DNA of 64,000 bases from Phenylobacterium sp. (lineage in GTDB: Bacteria > Pseudomonadota > Alphaproteobacteria > Caulobacterales > Caulobacteraceae). How positions within the stretch are numbered: the stretch's first letter is position 1; each line of letters starts with the position of its first letter. Of this stretch, positions 18,382 to 26,459 are shown in pieces. Below the pieces are notes generated by a model, which saw only the letters and a program-made list of their open reading frames with translations, made no database searches and was not told where the DNA came from. Position numbers and translations under genes: made by a program. Location of the stretch: NCBI RefSeq assembly GCF_025351295.1, contig NZ_JANXWD010000097.1, forward strand, positions 26,318-90,317, given 5' to 3'.

Positions 18382-18804
18382 CTACGGCCGGCTCATCACT
18401 TCAGCTTCGAAGTATCGGAAGTAGAGTTGCGCCAGGCCGAGGGCGGCGACGATCTCGACCACCCCCACCCACAGCAGCCGGCCCGCCAGCAGCACCAGCA
18501 GCACGCCCAGCGCGGTGCGCCCGACCAGGCCCAGCAGGTTGGGGACCTTGGCCCGCGCCGGCTCGCCGCGGCCGGTCAGCAGCAGCACCGTGACCAGCAG
18601 CCAGAACAGTCCGGCGATCCGCAGCCCCGCAACGCCCTCCGTCGCGTCCGGCAACAGTAGCCGCGCCACGCCGTCTGGCCAGAACAGCAGTGCGGCGCCG
18701 GCCGCAGCCTCGACGATCAGCACCACGCCCAGCAGCAGCCGGTACTGTTCCTTCGCCGACCGCGCGGCGTCCTGGGTGAAGCCACGGAAAAGGGTGTCGT
18801 TCAT
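18382..18804 (-). CDS. Small four-helix membrane protein
   Basis: A 140-aa protein with about four helices (YRLLLGVVLIVEAAAGAALLF; GLRIAGLFWLLVTVLLLTG; LVGRTALGVLLVLLAGRLLW; VGVVEIVAALGLAQLYF). The soluble N-terminus reads MNDTLFRGFTQDAARSAKEQ. It sits 12 bases after the OYE gene and 16 bases before the first diheme cytochrome gene, so it belongs to the same operon. Function unknown. Confidence 0.8.
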   Translation of the reverse strand: MNDTLFRGFTQDAARSAKEQYRLLLGVVLIVEAAAGAALLFWPDGVARLLLPDATEGVAGLRIAGLFWLLVTVLLLTGRGEPARAKVPNLLGLVGRTALGVLLVLLAGRLLWVGVVEIVAALGLAQLYFRYFEAEVMSRP

Positions 18805-18816
18805 GCGCCGGGCCCC

Positions 18817-20169
18817 TTAGTTGGTCAGCAGTCCCTCGTCGCCCGAGACCTTCAGGTCCGCGTGCGTCGAGTAGATGGACATGATCGTTTCGACCATCGT
18901 TTCGTAGTCCGGGTAGCGGGCTTCCTCGTAGCAGCCGAGCGGGTTCTTCGGCGCGTTGACCAGGCACTTGTTGCAGTAGGTGCAGGGCCGGTCCGGCCGG
19001 TCCTTGCCGCTGGCCCAGATCTTCGGAAGGTCGTTGTTGGCGATAAGCGAGCGGGCGATGGCGACCCCGTCGCAGACGCCGTCGTGGATGGCGCTGGCGA
19101 CGACCGACGCCGTCTGGAAGCCGCCGGTGACGATCACCGGGATCTTCACCGCGGCCTTGATCACCCTGGCCTCGTCGAGGCTGATGCCCTCGATCGGGTG
19201 GCCCGCCTTCATTCGGAACCAGACCCAGTGGAAGATCGGCCGCAGCACCGGATAGCGGAACATCAGATAGTTCCGCATCCCGTAGTCGCCCGACGAGATC
19301 ATGGTGTCGTAGGTGTAGGCCAGCACCTCCAGCGGGAAGTCGCCCGGCGGATTCAGCGGGTGCGGGAAGCTTGAGCCGCTGGAGACGTGGATGCCGTCGA
19401 CGCCGGCGGACTCGCACCACTTGGCGATCTGCACGCAGTCGGCGAGCGTATTGCCCTTCTTCTCCCAGGGGATGACGTTGTTGCGGTCGATGGCGCCCAG
19501 CTTGACCTGCAGGTGGAACTCGCGGCCGACCTTGGCGCGGATGGCCTCGATCACCTCCAGCAGGAAGCGGGCGCGGTTCTCCAGCGAGCCGCCGTATTCG
19601 TCGGTGCGGTCGTTGATGCCCGACGAGAGGAACTGGCTGAACAGGTAGCCATTGGCCGAGTGCAGCTCGACGCCGTCCAGGCCCGCCTCCCGCGCCCGCC
19701 AGGCGGCGTCGGCGAAGGCGTTCACGGTGTAGTCGATCTGCGCCTTGCTCATCGCCTGGCAGGGGACGCCGTTGATCGGCTCCTTGTGGCTGGTCGAGCT
19801 CAGCGCCTTGCGCTTGCGGTTGTGGATGCCGGGCACGTCCAGCTGCCGGCCGGAATGGCTCAGCTGCATGATGAACTTCGAGCCGTGGGCGTGGACGGAC
19901 TCGCCCAGCTTCTGCCAGAGCGGGATGTAGGCGTCACGGTGGACGGTGCCGTAGCCGGCGATGATCCGGCCCTCGATCAGCACCGGCACATAGGACGAGA
20001 TGATCGCCCCCACGCCGCCGGCCGCGAACTTGGACTCCCAGTTGATCCGGGTCTGAGTCAGCGAGCCGTCCTCGTTGTCGAAGCGGCCGGAGATGCTGGA
20101 CCGGAAGATGCGGTTCTTGACCTCCAGGTTGCGGAACTTCAGCGGCGTGAAGATGACGTCCGAACTCAT
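18817..20169 (-). CDS. Old Yellow Enzyme family NADH:flavin oxidoreductase
   Basis: A 450-aa FMN-dependent TIM-barrel ene-reductase. Family blocks in order: FTPLKFRNLEVKNRIFRS at the N-terminus, QLSHSGRQ in the FMN pocket, GLDGVELHSANGYLFSQFLS, NDRTDEYGGSLENRARF, then PVIVTGGF and GVAIARSLIANNDLP. The C-terminus has CTYCNKCLVNAPKNPLGCYE, the Cys cluster of the 2,4-dienoyl-CoA reductase-like branch, though the protein ends there without the NADPH domain. Such enzymes reduce alpha,beta-unsaturated carbonyls. The start at 20169 overlaps the upstream stop (TGATG). With an alpha-dioxygenase upstream it may reduce oxidised fatty acid products. Confidence 0.92.
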   Translation of the reverse strand: MSSDVIFTPLKFRNLEVKNRIFRSSISGRFDNEDGSLTQTRINWESKFAAGGVGAIISSYVPVLIEGRIIAGYGTVHRDAYIPLWQKLGESVHAHGSKFIMQLSHSGRQLDVPGIHNRKRKALSSTSHKEPINGVPCQAMSKAQIDYTVNAFADAAWRAREAGLDGVELHSANGYLFSQFLSSGINDRTDEYGGSLENRARFLLEVIEAIRAKVGREFHLQVKLGAIDRNNVIPWEKKGNTLADCVQIAKWCESAGVDGIHVSSGSSFPHPLNPPGDFPLEVLAYTYDTMISSGDYGMRNYLMFRYPVLRPIFHWVWFRMKAGHPIEGISLDEARVIKAAVKIPVIVTGGFQTASVVASAIHDGVCDGVAIARSLIANNDLPKIWASGKDRPDRPCTYCNKCLVNAPKNPLGCYEEARYPDYETMVETIMSIYSTHADLKVSGDEGLLTN

Positions 20170-21053
20170 CAGGCCTGCTCCGCTGTCGCTTGAAGCCATA
20201 CGGCCGACATCAGCGCAGGGATCCACCGATGGGCCGGGCACTGGGCCCAGGCGCCTTCCATGAACACCATGTCGTAGCCGGGATTGTCTGCGTTGGCGGC
20301 CTGCAGCTGCAGGATCACCAGGGTGTCGGGCGAGAGCTGGCCGGCCGGGAGGGTCATCGCCATGGTCGGCTGGCGCAGCACCTGGCGCGGCGCGAACAGG
20401 GCGTTGCCGACCGCCTTCTCAGCCGACACCGAGGGGTGGCCGCGGGTCTCGGCGTAGATCTTGCGCATCCGGGCGAAGGCTTCCGACAGGTTGTGGATCG
20501 CCACGCCGGTGCCGTGCAGGCCACTGGGGTCGCCGCCGACCTTGACCGCCAGGGCCGCGCGGGCGTTTTCCACCCGCCCGGTCAGCGCCCAGATCAGCGC
20601 CTTGAACGGATTGAAATTGCTGGGCGCCGCGCCCAGCACCTCGGCGTCGGCCCAGCTGTCGGCGCTGGCCTGGTAGGCGGGGCTGAACAGACGCCCGACC
20701 GCCTGCTGCGACAGCCGCCCGGCGTCACCCTCGGGCCCCTTGCCCCGGACGTAGTCGACCAGCGGCTGGAAGTCCGCGCCCTTGATCCCGCCCTCGGCGA
20801 TGGCGTTCAGCCGCGCGGCGAGCGCCGCCTGCTCCGGCGCCGGCCGCACCGGCCCATGCTCGGCCACCGGCGGCAACCGCCGGCCACCCAGTTGCAGCAC
20901 CCTGCCCAACCGGCCCAGCAGGATGCGGTTGATCAGCGCCCCGCGCGGCACGTACTGGCGGTCCAGCCGCGGATCGGTCGCCAGCGTACGGATGGTCGCC
21001 GCGTCCTTGACGATCAGGGCGTCGATCAGGCCGGGGACGGCGATCCGGGGCAT
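20169..21053 (-). CDS. Short P450-like protein, partner of the alpha-dioxygenase
   Basis: A 294-aa protein with no strong family motif at first sight. The N-terminus (PGLIDALIVKDAATIRTLATD) resembles a P450 beta-1/helix-B entry. The C-terminal third reads RQVLRQPTMAMTLPAGQLSPD, then TLVILQLQAANADN and FMEGAWAQCPAHRW, which recalls the P450 ExxR-downstream strand, the AANRDP segment and the Cys heme loop FxxGxxxCxG, with one extra residue before Cys. The protein is far shorter than a normal P450 (~400 aa or more). It is coupled by 1-base stop/start overlaps to both neighbours. P450 relationship is inference; in fungi, heme dioxygenase and P450 domains are fused. Confidence 0.55.
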   Translation of the reverse strand: MPRIAVPGLIDALIVKDAATIRTLATDPRLDRQYVPRGALINRILLGRLGRVLQLGGRRLPPVAEHGPVRPAPEQAALAARLNAIAEGGIKGADFQPLVDYVRGKGPEGDAGRLSQQAVGRLFSPAYQASADSWADAEVLGAAPSNFNPFKALIWALTGRVENARAALAVKVGGDPSGLHGTGVAIHNLSEAFARMRKIYAETRGHPSVSAEKAVGNALFAPRQVLRQPTMAMTLPAGQLSPDTLVILQLQAANADNPGYDMVFMEGAWAQCPAHRWIPALMSAVWLQATAEQA

Positions 21054-22915
21054 CAGGCCTGGCCTCGCGCCCAGGGGAAGAACATGTTCCGTACGTCGCC
21101 GTAGCGCGGCTCCAGAGCGGGGCAGTGGCGCTCGAACACGCTGCGCAGGTCGTTGTCGGCTACCCACGCGAAGCCGCCGGGCGTGTAGACCTCGGGCGTG
21201 AAATCGCGCGTGTAGAAGCGGTCGCTCTTCAGCCGCCGCGAGGCCATCAGGATGAAGATGCGAAACACCGTGTCGGAGAAGCCGAAGCCCACCGGGGTGC
21301 CGCCGTTGCTCTCGCTGAGGGTGCCCACCAGCAGGTCGACATCCTCGACGCTCGGGTAGAGCTCTTTGATGTCCTTGCGCCACTGCGGATTGGTCGTCAG
21401 CTCCTCGAAGCTGCGCGGCGCCTTCATGCCCATCAGCCGGCGGAACTCGCAGTAGCGCGGCACGCCGCGCTCGCGATCGCGCAGGATGTCGACTGCCGCC
21501 AGGTCGGTGAAGATGTTCTTGGCCGGGTCCTCGGCCAGCTTGCGCAGGGTGTTGGGGAAGTTGTGCAGCACCAGGGCCCCGGGGTGCATGGTGCCCATGG
21601 AGTAGACGATGTCGTCGAAGCTCATGTCGCGATAGAGCTGCGCCACGTGGCCGTGGCTGACCTCCGCCATCGTCGTCTTGCGAATTTCGCGGTCGTCCTT
21701 GGCGGCGCGGAACGAAAAGTCGTCCGGGATCAGCGAGTGCATCCGGTAGCTGGCGACGAACTCCTCGGTCATCGCATAGGGCGCGGCGTGCTGGTCGGTC
21801 TCCGACCCCGGTATGCCGCTGAAGGTCTCGCTGCCGTCGAAGCGGCCGAAGCCGCGGGTGAAGTGCTCGCCCGCCAAGCCCCACCAGTTGGTGCGCATGA
21901 TGGTGCGGCCGAGCGCCGAGTTCATCAGCGCCGGGGTCCATTCGGTGGTGTGGATCTTGGCCAGCAGGGCGGCGTTCACCAGCCGCGCCTTCTGGAACAG
22001 CCACTCGCCGCTCTTGTCGGGGTGGTCGACCTTGAGCCGGTCGACGATCGCGTTGTGTTCGCGGGCGAACAGCGTCTGGAACATCGACAGGCAGATCCAC
22101 CAGTTGCCCGTCACCCCGGCCAGCTCCTGGTCGGGGAACTTGAATCCGGAGGCGTCGCCCTTGTCGGCGATCTCGCTGATGATCGGCAGGTTGCCGCTGG
22201 CCGACAGGCCCAGCTTGCCGTCGGTCCGCATCTCGGTCTCGCCGGGGTTGGTGCGGATCAGCCGCTGGCGCTCCAGCGAGGAGCCGTAGATCTGCGAGCC
22301 GTCCCACCAGTGGGTCTCGGCGTTGGCGTAGGCGGCCGGACGCCCGTCATCGGCGGCATCGACCTTATCCGGCTCGCTGCGCAGGATGGTCATCGGGTTC
22401 TGCGGCCAGTCGTCGCCGGGCGGCAGCGGCACCAGGTGCGGATTGTCCTTGGGGCTGGTCCCGTGGCTGACCCAGTCGTGGACCATGAACTGCAGCCAGC
22501 CGGCCGCCATCAGGTTGAGGTGCGGCACCGGCACGAAATCCTGCCGGGCCAGCAGCTTGTTGCTGACCTCCCGCGGGTTCGGCGTCAGCAGGGCCTTGGC
22601 GTCGGCGCCGAAGGTGCGCTCGATCGGCATGTTGCGGCCGAACCGCGCCCCGGCCATGCCCATCCAGGGCTTTTCCAGGTCGTTGTAGCTGCCGTCGGCC
22701 GTGCGTTCCTTGGTGACGTCCTGCCCGGGCAGGCCCGGCGGGATCGGCGGATCGCGCCGCTGGGTGTCGAACAGGTTGCCCCAGCGCATGTTGTGGCGAA
22801 GGCCGTCCAGCGTCGCCAAGGCGATCAGGAAGGGCCATTTATGCCACGGGGCGAACGCGCCAGTGACCGTTGCAAACCGGCCTAGGAGTCGATCAAGAGC
22901 ACTACTCTGCGGCAT
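21053..22915 (-). CDS. Alpha-dioxygenase-like heme peroxidase (animal heme peroxidase superfamily)
   Basis: A 620-aa protein close in motif to plant fatty-acid alpha-dioxygenases (PIOX/alpha-DOX). The distal heme motif is AAGWLQFMVHDWVSHG (near residue 146; plant form QFMIHDWIDH). Next come FQTLFAREHNAIVD (about 285) and EFVASYRMHSLIPDD (about 390), where Tyr and, three residues later, His match the catalytic Tyr and proximal His ligand (YRMH). These enzymes add O2 to the alpha-carbon of fatty acids. The ATG at 22915 has AGGGGGG upstream; ATG 22939 is a longer alternative. First gene of an eight-gene minus-strand operon. Confidence 0.88.
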   Translation of the reverse strand: MPQSSALDRLLGRFATVTGAFAPWHKWPFLIALATLDGLRHNMRWGNLFDTQRRDPPIPPGLPGQDVTKERTADGSYNDLEKPWMGMAGARFGRNMPIERTFGADAKALLTPNPREVSNKLLARQDFVPVPHLNLMAAGWLQFMVHDWVSHGTSPKDNPHLVPLPPGDDWPQNPMTILRSEPDKVDAADDGRPAAYANAETHWWDGSQIYGSSLERQRLIRTNPGETEMRTDGKLGLSASGNLPIISEIADKGDASGFKFPDQELAGVTGNWWICLSMFQTLFAREHNAIVDRLKVDHPDKSGEWLFQKARLVNAALLAKIHTTEWTPALMNSALGRTIMRTNWWGLAGEHFTRGFGRFDGSETFSGIPGSETDQHAAPYAMTEEFVASYRMHSLIPDDFSFRAAKDDREIRKTTMAEVSHGHVAQLYRDMSFDDIVYSMGTMHPGALVLHNFPNTLRKLAEDPAKNIFTDLAAVDILRDRERGVPRYCEFRRLMGMKAPRSFEELTTNPQWRKDIKELYPSVEDVDLLVGTLSESNGGTPVGFGFSDTVFRIFILMASRRLKSDRFYTRDFTPEVYTPGGFAWVADNDLRSVFERHCPALEPRYGDVRNMFFPWARGQA

Positions 22916-22960
22916 ATCGCCCCCCTGCACGGGGACCATAAGGCCGGCCTTGCGCCTATG

Positions 22961-22975
22961 ACAACTGAGAATTGT
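22961..22975. promoter_or_regulatory. Candidate operator (imperfect inverted repeat) upstream of the oxidase operon
   Basis: ACAACTGAGAATTGT is an imperfect palindrome (ACAAYT-N3-AATTGT) centred about 50 bases upstream of the alpha-dioxygenase ATG, in the only long gap before the operon. It could bind a regulator. One short palindrome may be chance, so confidence is low. Confidence 0.3.
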
Positions 22976-23140
22976 GAACGCCGCGGCGCACTCGCGAATC
23001 CCGCGCGATTGCAGCCGTCTCGCCTCTCGGACGAGTGGCCGGACCCCATCGTCAGCCGCCCGCCGACCCCACGTCCGGGCAACGCGGCGCCCTCGCTTGC
23101 AGCGACCCGCCGAGCCATAGCATGCCTTGCACGCCAAGGC

Positions 23141-23224
23141 TGGTGCCCCAGGCCGGACTCGAACCAGCACGCCTCTCGGCAATAGATTTTGAGTCTACCG
23201 CGTCTACCATTTCGCCACTGGGGC
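23141..23224 (-). tRNA. tRNA-Leu (anticodon CAA)
   Basis: The reverse strand folds as a class II tRNA. The acceptor stem GCCCCAG pairs with CTGGGGC, the D arm has GAAATGGTAGACGCGG, and the anticodon stem GTAGA/TCTAT encloses the loop CTCAAAA with anticodon CAA. A variable arm (TGCCGAGAGGCG) and the T arm GGTTCGAGTCC follow. The encoded 3' end is ACCA (23141-23144). The anticodon decodes UUG. The gene lies alone between the oxidase operon and feoA. Confidence 0.95.
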
Positions 23225-23298
23225 GGCGGAGGCGGAACATAGGCGCCGATTGATCCGCGTCAACGCGAGCCTTGCGCGAACCGGGCACAAGACGTAAC

Positions 23299-23317
23299 TG
23301 ATAATCGTTCGCAATAG
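23299..23317 (+). promoter_or_regulatory. Fur-type iron box upstream of feoA
   Basis: TGATAATCGTTCGCAATAG resembles the Fur-box pattern GATAATGATAATCATTATC, with the left half GATAAT intact and an AT-rich degenerate right half. It lies 22 bases before the feoA ATG, where it would overlap the promoter. Iron-replete Fur should repress feoAB here. Inferred from similarity to the consensus and from position. Confidence 0.6.
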
Positions 23318-23338
23318 CGCGGACGCCGGAACCGCCCG

Positions 23339-23674
23339 ATGCATGACATGCTGGCTGAGCCGATTGGCGCGACGGCGCTGGACGCCACGTCGGTCGCGAC
23401 GGCCGACTGTGTGCGGCTGAGCACGGTGGGGCCCGGCGACCGGGGCGAGATCGTCGACGTGCGGGCCGAGAGCCATCCGGACGGCCACGGCGTCGACGTG
23501 CACGAACTGCAGCGCCGGCTGCTGGAATTCGGCTTCGTCGAGGGCGCCCGGTTCGAGGTGCTGCACGAGGGCGCGATCTGGCGCGACCCGATCGCCATCC
23601 GGCTGGACGACATGCGCGTGGCGCTGCGGCGGCGCGACGCCGAGGACGTCTGGGTGCGACTGGACCGCACATGA
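23339..23674 (+). CDS. feoA: FeoA family ferrous iron transport protein
   Basis: A 111-aa protein holding an SH3-like FeoA domain (about residues 25-108): VRLSTVGPGDRGEIVDV, LQRRLLEFGFVEGARFEVLHE and DPIAIRLDDMRVALRRRDAEDVWV. FeoA is a small cytosolic partner that supports FeoB-mediated Fe2+ uptake. This one is longer than the usual 75-85 residues, by an N-terminal tail of about 24 residues and a short insert (ESHPDGHGVDVH). It overlaps feoB by 4 bases (ATGA). A Fur-type box lies just upstream. Confidence 0.92.
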   Translation: MHDMLAEPIGATALDATSVATADCVRLSTVGPGDRGEIVDVRAESHPDGHGVDVHELQRRLLEFGFVEGARFEVLHEGAIWRDPIAIRLDDMRVALRRRDAEDVWVRLDRT

Positions 23675-25542
23675 GTGAAGTTGCGCTGAGGCCGGCGCGG
23701 GTGGCGCTGGTCGGCAATCCCAACACCGGCAAGACCGCCCTGTTCAACGCGCTGACCGGCAGCCGGCAGAAGGTGGCCAACTACGCCGGCGTCACGGTCG
23801 AGCGGAAGGAAGGCCATATCGTCACGGCGGCCGGCCGGGCGCTGTCGATCCTGGACCTGCCGGGCACCTATTCCCTGCGCGCCCGCAGCCCCGACGAGGT
23901 GGTGACCCGCGACGCGGTGCTGGGCAAGCTGGCCGGCGAACAAGCGCCCGACGTGGTGGTGGCCGTGGCCGACGCCACCAACCTGCGCCTGGTGCTGCGG
24001 CTGATCCTGGAGCTGAAGGCCGTGGGCCGGCCGATGGTGCTGGCGCTCAACATGTACGACATCGCCCAGCGCCAGGGGCTGCGGATCGACCTCGAGGGCC
24101 TCGAGCGCGACCTCGGCTGTCCGATCGTCACCACCGTGGCCACCCGCAAGCGCGGCATCGAGCAACTGACCGCCCAGGTCGACGCCCTGATCGCGTCGGG
24201 GGCGCTGTCGACCGAGAACGTCTGGCACGAGCCGTCGGCCGGCGAGATCCGCGGCGCGCACCGCGAGGCGCAGCGGATCCTGAAGGCCTATGTGCGCCCG
24301 CCCGAGCGGCCCGATACCCTGACCGGCAAGGTCGACGCGGTGCTGCTGCATCCGGTGGCCGGGCTGGCGATCCTGTTCAGCCTGCTGTTCCTGATGTTCC
24401 AGGCGGTGTTCACCTGGGCGACCCCCGCGATGGACGGGATCAGCGCCGCCTTCGCCTGGCTGGGGGTCTTCGTGGGCCAGGCGCTGCCGGACGGCCTGCT
24501 GAAGAGCTTCATCGCCGACGGGGTGATCGCCGGGGTCGGCAGCGTGCTGGTGTTCCTGCCGCAGATCCTGGTGCTGTTCTTCTTCATCATCCTGCTGGAG
24601 GACTTCGGCTACATGGCCCGGGCCGCGTTCCTGATGGACCGGATCATGGGCGGCGCCGGCCTGCATGGGCGGGCCTTCATCCCGCTGCTCTCCAGCTTCG
24701 CCTGCGCGATCCCGGGGATCATGTCGACGCGGGTGATCGACAACAAGCGCGACCGGCTGACCACCATCATGGTGGCGCCCTTGATGACCTGTTCGGCGCG
24801 GATTCCGGTCTACACCCTGATCATCGGGGCGTTCATCCCGAACACCCACGTGTGGGGCCTGAGCCTGCAGGGGCTGGTGATGTTCGGGCTGTATGCGGCG
24901 GGGATCGCCTCGGCGCTGGGCGTTTCGTTTGTCACCCGCCGGCTGTTCTGGCGCGGCGCCGTCGAGCCGTTCCTGATGGAACTGCCGACCTACAAGCTGC
25001 CGTCGGCCGAGAGCGTGCTGCGCAACCTGCTGACCCGCGGCCAGATCTTCGTCAGCCGGGCCGGCCGGATCATCTTCCCGATCATGATCGTGGTCTGGTT
25101 CCTGTCGACCTTCCCGGGTCCGCCGGCCGGCGCCACCGAGCCGGCCATCAACTTCAGCCTGGCCGGCCGGCTGGGCCACCTGCTGGAGCCGCTGCTGGCG
25201 CCCATCGGCTTCAACTGGCAGATGACCGTCGCCCTTATCCCCGGCTTCGCGGCGCGCGAGGTGGCGGTGGCGGCCCTGGGCACCGTCTATTCGATCGGCG
25301 ACGCGGACAACCACGTGGGCGCGCTGGCCACCCAGCTCTCGAACCACTGGAGCCTGGCCACCGGCCTGTCGTTCCTGGCCTGGTACATCTTCGCCCCGCA
25401 GTGCGCCTCGACGCTGGGCGTCGTGAAGCGGGAGACCAACTCCTGGCGCTGGCCGATCATCATGTTCCTGTACATGACCACCCTGGCCTACCTGTCCTCG
25501 CTACTGGTCTATCACGTGGCCGTGGCGATGGGCGGCGGGTAG
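23671..25542 (+). CDS. feoB: Ferrous iron transporter FeoB
   Basis: A 623-aa GTP-gated Fe2+ permease. The N-terminal G domain shows G1 GNPNTGKTALFN, the switch block YAGVTVERKEG, G3 LDLPGTYSL and G4 NMYD. Hydrophobic helices then carry FIADGVIAGVGSVLVFLPQI, LEDFGYMARAAFLMDR and FACAIPGIMSTR (Gate-type motifs), followed by the second Gate half with PGFAAREVAVAALGTVY. Length fits the shorter alphaproteobacterial form. Co-translated with feoA; no feoC is visible. Confidence 0.97.
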   Translation: MSEVALRPARVALVGNPNTGKTALFNALTGSRQKVANYAGVTVERKEGHIVTAAGRALSILDLPGTYSLRARSPDEVVTRDAVLGKLAGEQAPDVVVAVADATNLRLVLRLILELKAVGRPMVLALNMYDIAQRQGLRIDLEGLERDLGCPIVTTVATRKRGIEQLTAQVDALIASGALSTENVWHEPSAGEIRGAHREAQRILKAYVRPPERPDTLTGKVDAVLLHPVAGLAILFSLLFLMFQAVFTWATPAMDGISAAFAWLGVFVGQALPDGLLKSFIADGVIAGVGSVLVFLPQILVLFFFIILLEDFGYMARAAFLMDRIMGGAGLHGRAFIPLLSSFACAIPGIMSTRVIDNKRDRLTTIMVAPLMTCSARIPVYTLIIGAFIPNTHVWGLSLQGLVMFGLYAAGIASALGVSFVTRRLFWRGAVEPFLMELPTYKLPSAESVLRNLLTRGQIFVSRAGRIIFPIMIVVWFLSTFPGPPAGATEPAINFSLAGRLGHLLEPLLAPIGFNWQMTVALIPGFAAREVAVAALGTVYSIGDADNHVGALATQLSNHWSLATGLSFLAWYIFAPQCASTLGVVKRETNSWRWPIIMFLYMTTLAYLSSLLVYHVAVAMGGG

Positions 25543-25572
25543 TTTCACCGGCAGGTTGCATTAATCGCACAT

Positions 25573-25601
25573 TTGCCGTGCGCCTTAACCGCCCGATAAA
25601 C
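25573..25601 (+). promoter_or_regulatory. Candidate sigma-70-type promoter
   Basis: TTGCCG (25573-25578) and ATAAAC (25596-25601) are separated by 17 bases and precede the 25627 gene by about 25 bases. This gives a short leader and favours the ATG at 25627 over the GTG at 25618. Pattern-based only. Confidence 0.35.
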
Positions 25602-25626
25602 CCATGCGGGCAAAGCTGTGCCCGTC

Positions 25627-25950
25627 ATGCAGAACCAGCACGAAATCGCCTGCGACGTTCCCACCGGAAAAAAGCCCATCCGGGTCAAGACCACCCTGTG
25701 CCGGCACGTCCGCAAGGCCCTCCTTTCGCTCGGCGGCGAAGCGCACCGGACGATCGTGATCGAGCAAGTGGCCAAGACCCTTGGCCACAATGTCCACCAC
25801 ATCCCAGAGGAGCTGCAGCTCCAGGTCATCGTCTCGTTCGAGAAGACCTGGGCCGACGAGCGCAAGCGGGCCGCCTACGGCTTCCACCTGCCGTTCGGCG
25901 AGGGCTCGCACCGCTGGGGCGTCAGGCCGGACGCGATCCTCGCCGCCTGA
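25627..25950 (+). CDS. Hypothetical protein, basic, about 107 aa
   Basis: A soluble protein without signal peptide. It contains KKPIRVKTTLCRHVRKALLS, a helix with EAHRTIVIEQVAKTLGHNVHH, and a conserved-looking tail VSFEKTWADERKRAAYGFHL. The composition (His, Lys, Arg-rich) and the helix pattern would suit a small DNA-binding or regulatory protein, but no known domain is recognised. It has its own likely promoter after feoB and converges with marR. An in-frame GTG at 25618 is an alternative start. Confidence 0.65.
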   Translation: MQNQHEIACDVPTGKKPIRVKTTLCRHVRKALLSLGGEAHRTIVIEQVAKTLGHNVHHIPEELQLQVIVSFEKTWADERKRAAYGFHLPFGEGSHRWGVRPDAILAA

Positions 25951-25964
25951 AGCGTGACGGCGTT

Positions 25965-26459
25965 TCAGCCGTCGGGCGCGTCCCCGGCCAGCTGACCGGC
26001 GGCGGACTGCAGGCGCGCGAGCAGGCGTTTCAGCAGCTTTACCTCATCCGGGGCGAGGCCGGCGATCAGCGCCGCCTCGTAGGCCAGGGCCAGGGGCGCG
26101 ATCTCGGCATGCAGGCCGCGACCCTCGGGCGTCAGGGCCAGCACGTGGGAGCGGCCATCGGCGGTGTTCTGCGCGCGGTCGACCAGCCGGCGCTTGACCA
26201 GGACCTGGGCGGCGCGGCTGACCGTCACCTTGTCCATCACCGTGCGGGCGACGATCTGGACCTGGGTCAGGCCACCGTCCTCGGCCAGCACGCAGATCAG
26301 CCGCCACTGCGGGATCGAGAGCCCGAACCGGTCCTCATAGGCCCGCGCGATCAGGCCGGAGACGGCGTTGGAGGCAACGGACAGGCGATAGGGCAGGTAG
26401 CGGTCGAGCTGCAGTCCGCTGTCGGCCGGGTCTCCGCGATCTCCCGAGTCCGGGCTCAT
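25965..26459 (-). CDS. MarR family transcriptional regulator
   Basis: A 164-aa winged-helix protein. The core reads YLPYRLSVASNAVSGLIARAY, SIPQWRLICVLAEDGGLTQVQ, the recognition helix VMDKVTVSRAAQVLVKRRLV and the wing DRAQNTADGRSHVLALTPEG. MarR proteins bind palindromes as dimers and usually release DNA upon binding an aromatic ligand. The gene overlaps fah by 4 bases and closes the tyrosine-catabolic group. It is therefore the best candidate to bind the palindrome at 31169-31186 upstream of hpd, with homogentisate or a related acid as effector (inference). Confidence 0.9.
   Translation of the reverse strand: MSPDSGDRGDPADSGLQLDRYLPYRLSVASNAVSGLIARAYEDRFGLSIPQWRLICVLAEDGGLTQVQIVARTVMDKVTVSRAAQVLVKRRLVDRAQNTADGRSHVLALTPEGRGLHAEIAPLALAYEAALIAGLAPDEVKLLKRLLARLQSAAGQLAGDAPDG

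Noticed and set aside
20169..22307. A 712-codon frame covering the P450-like gene and part of the alpha-dioxygenase
   Set aside because: Upstream of 21053 it is an antisense-like shadow frame of the dioxygenase gene; the true start is 21053.
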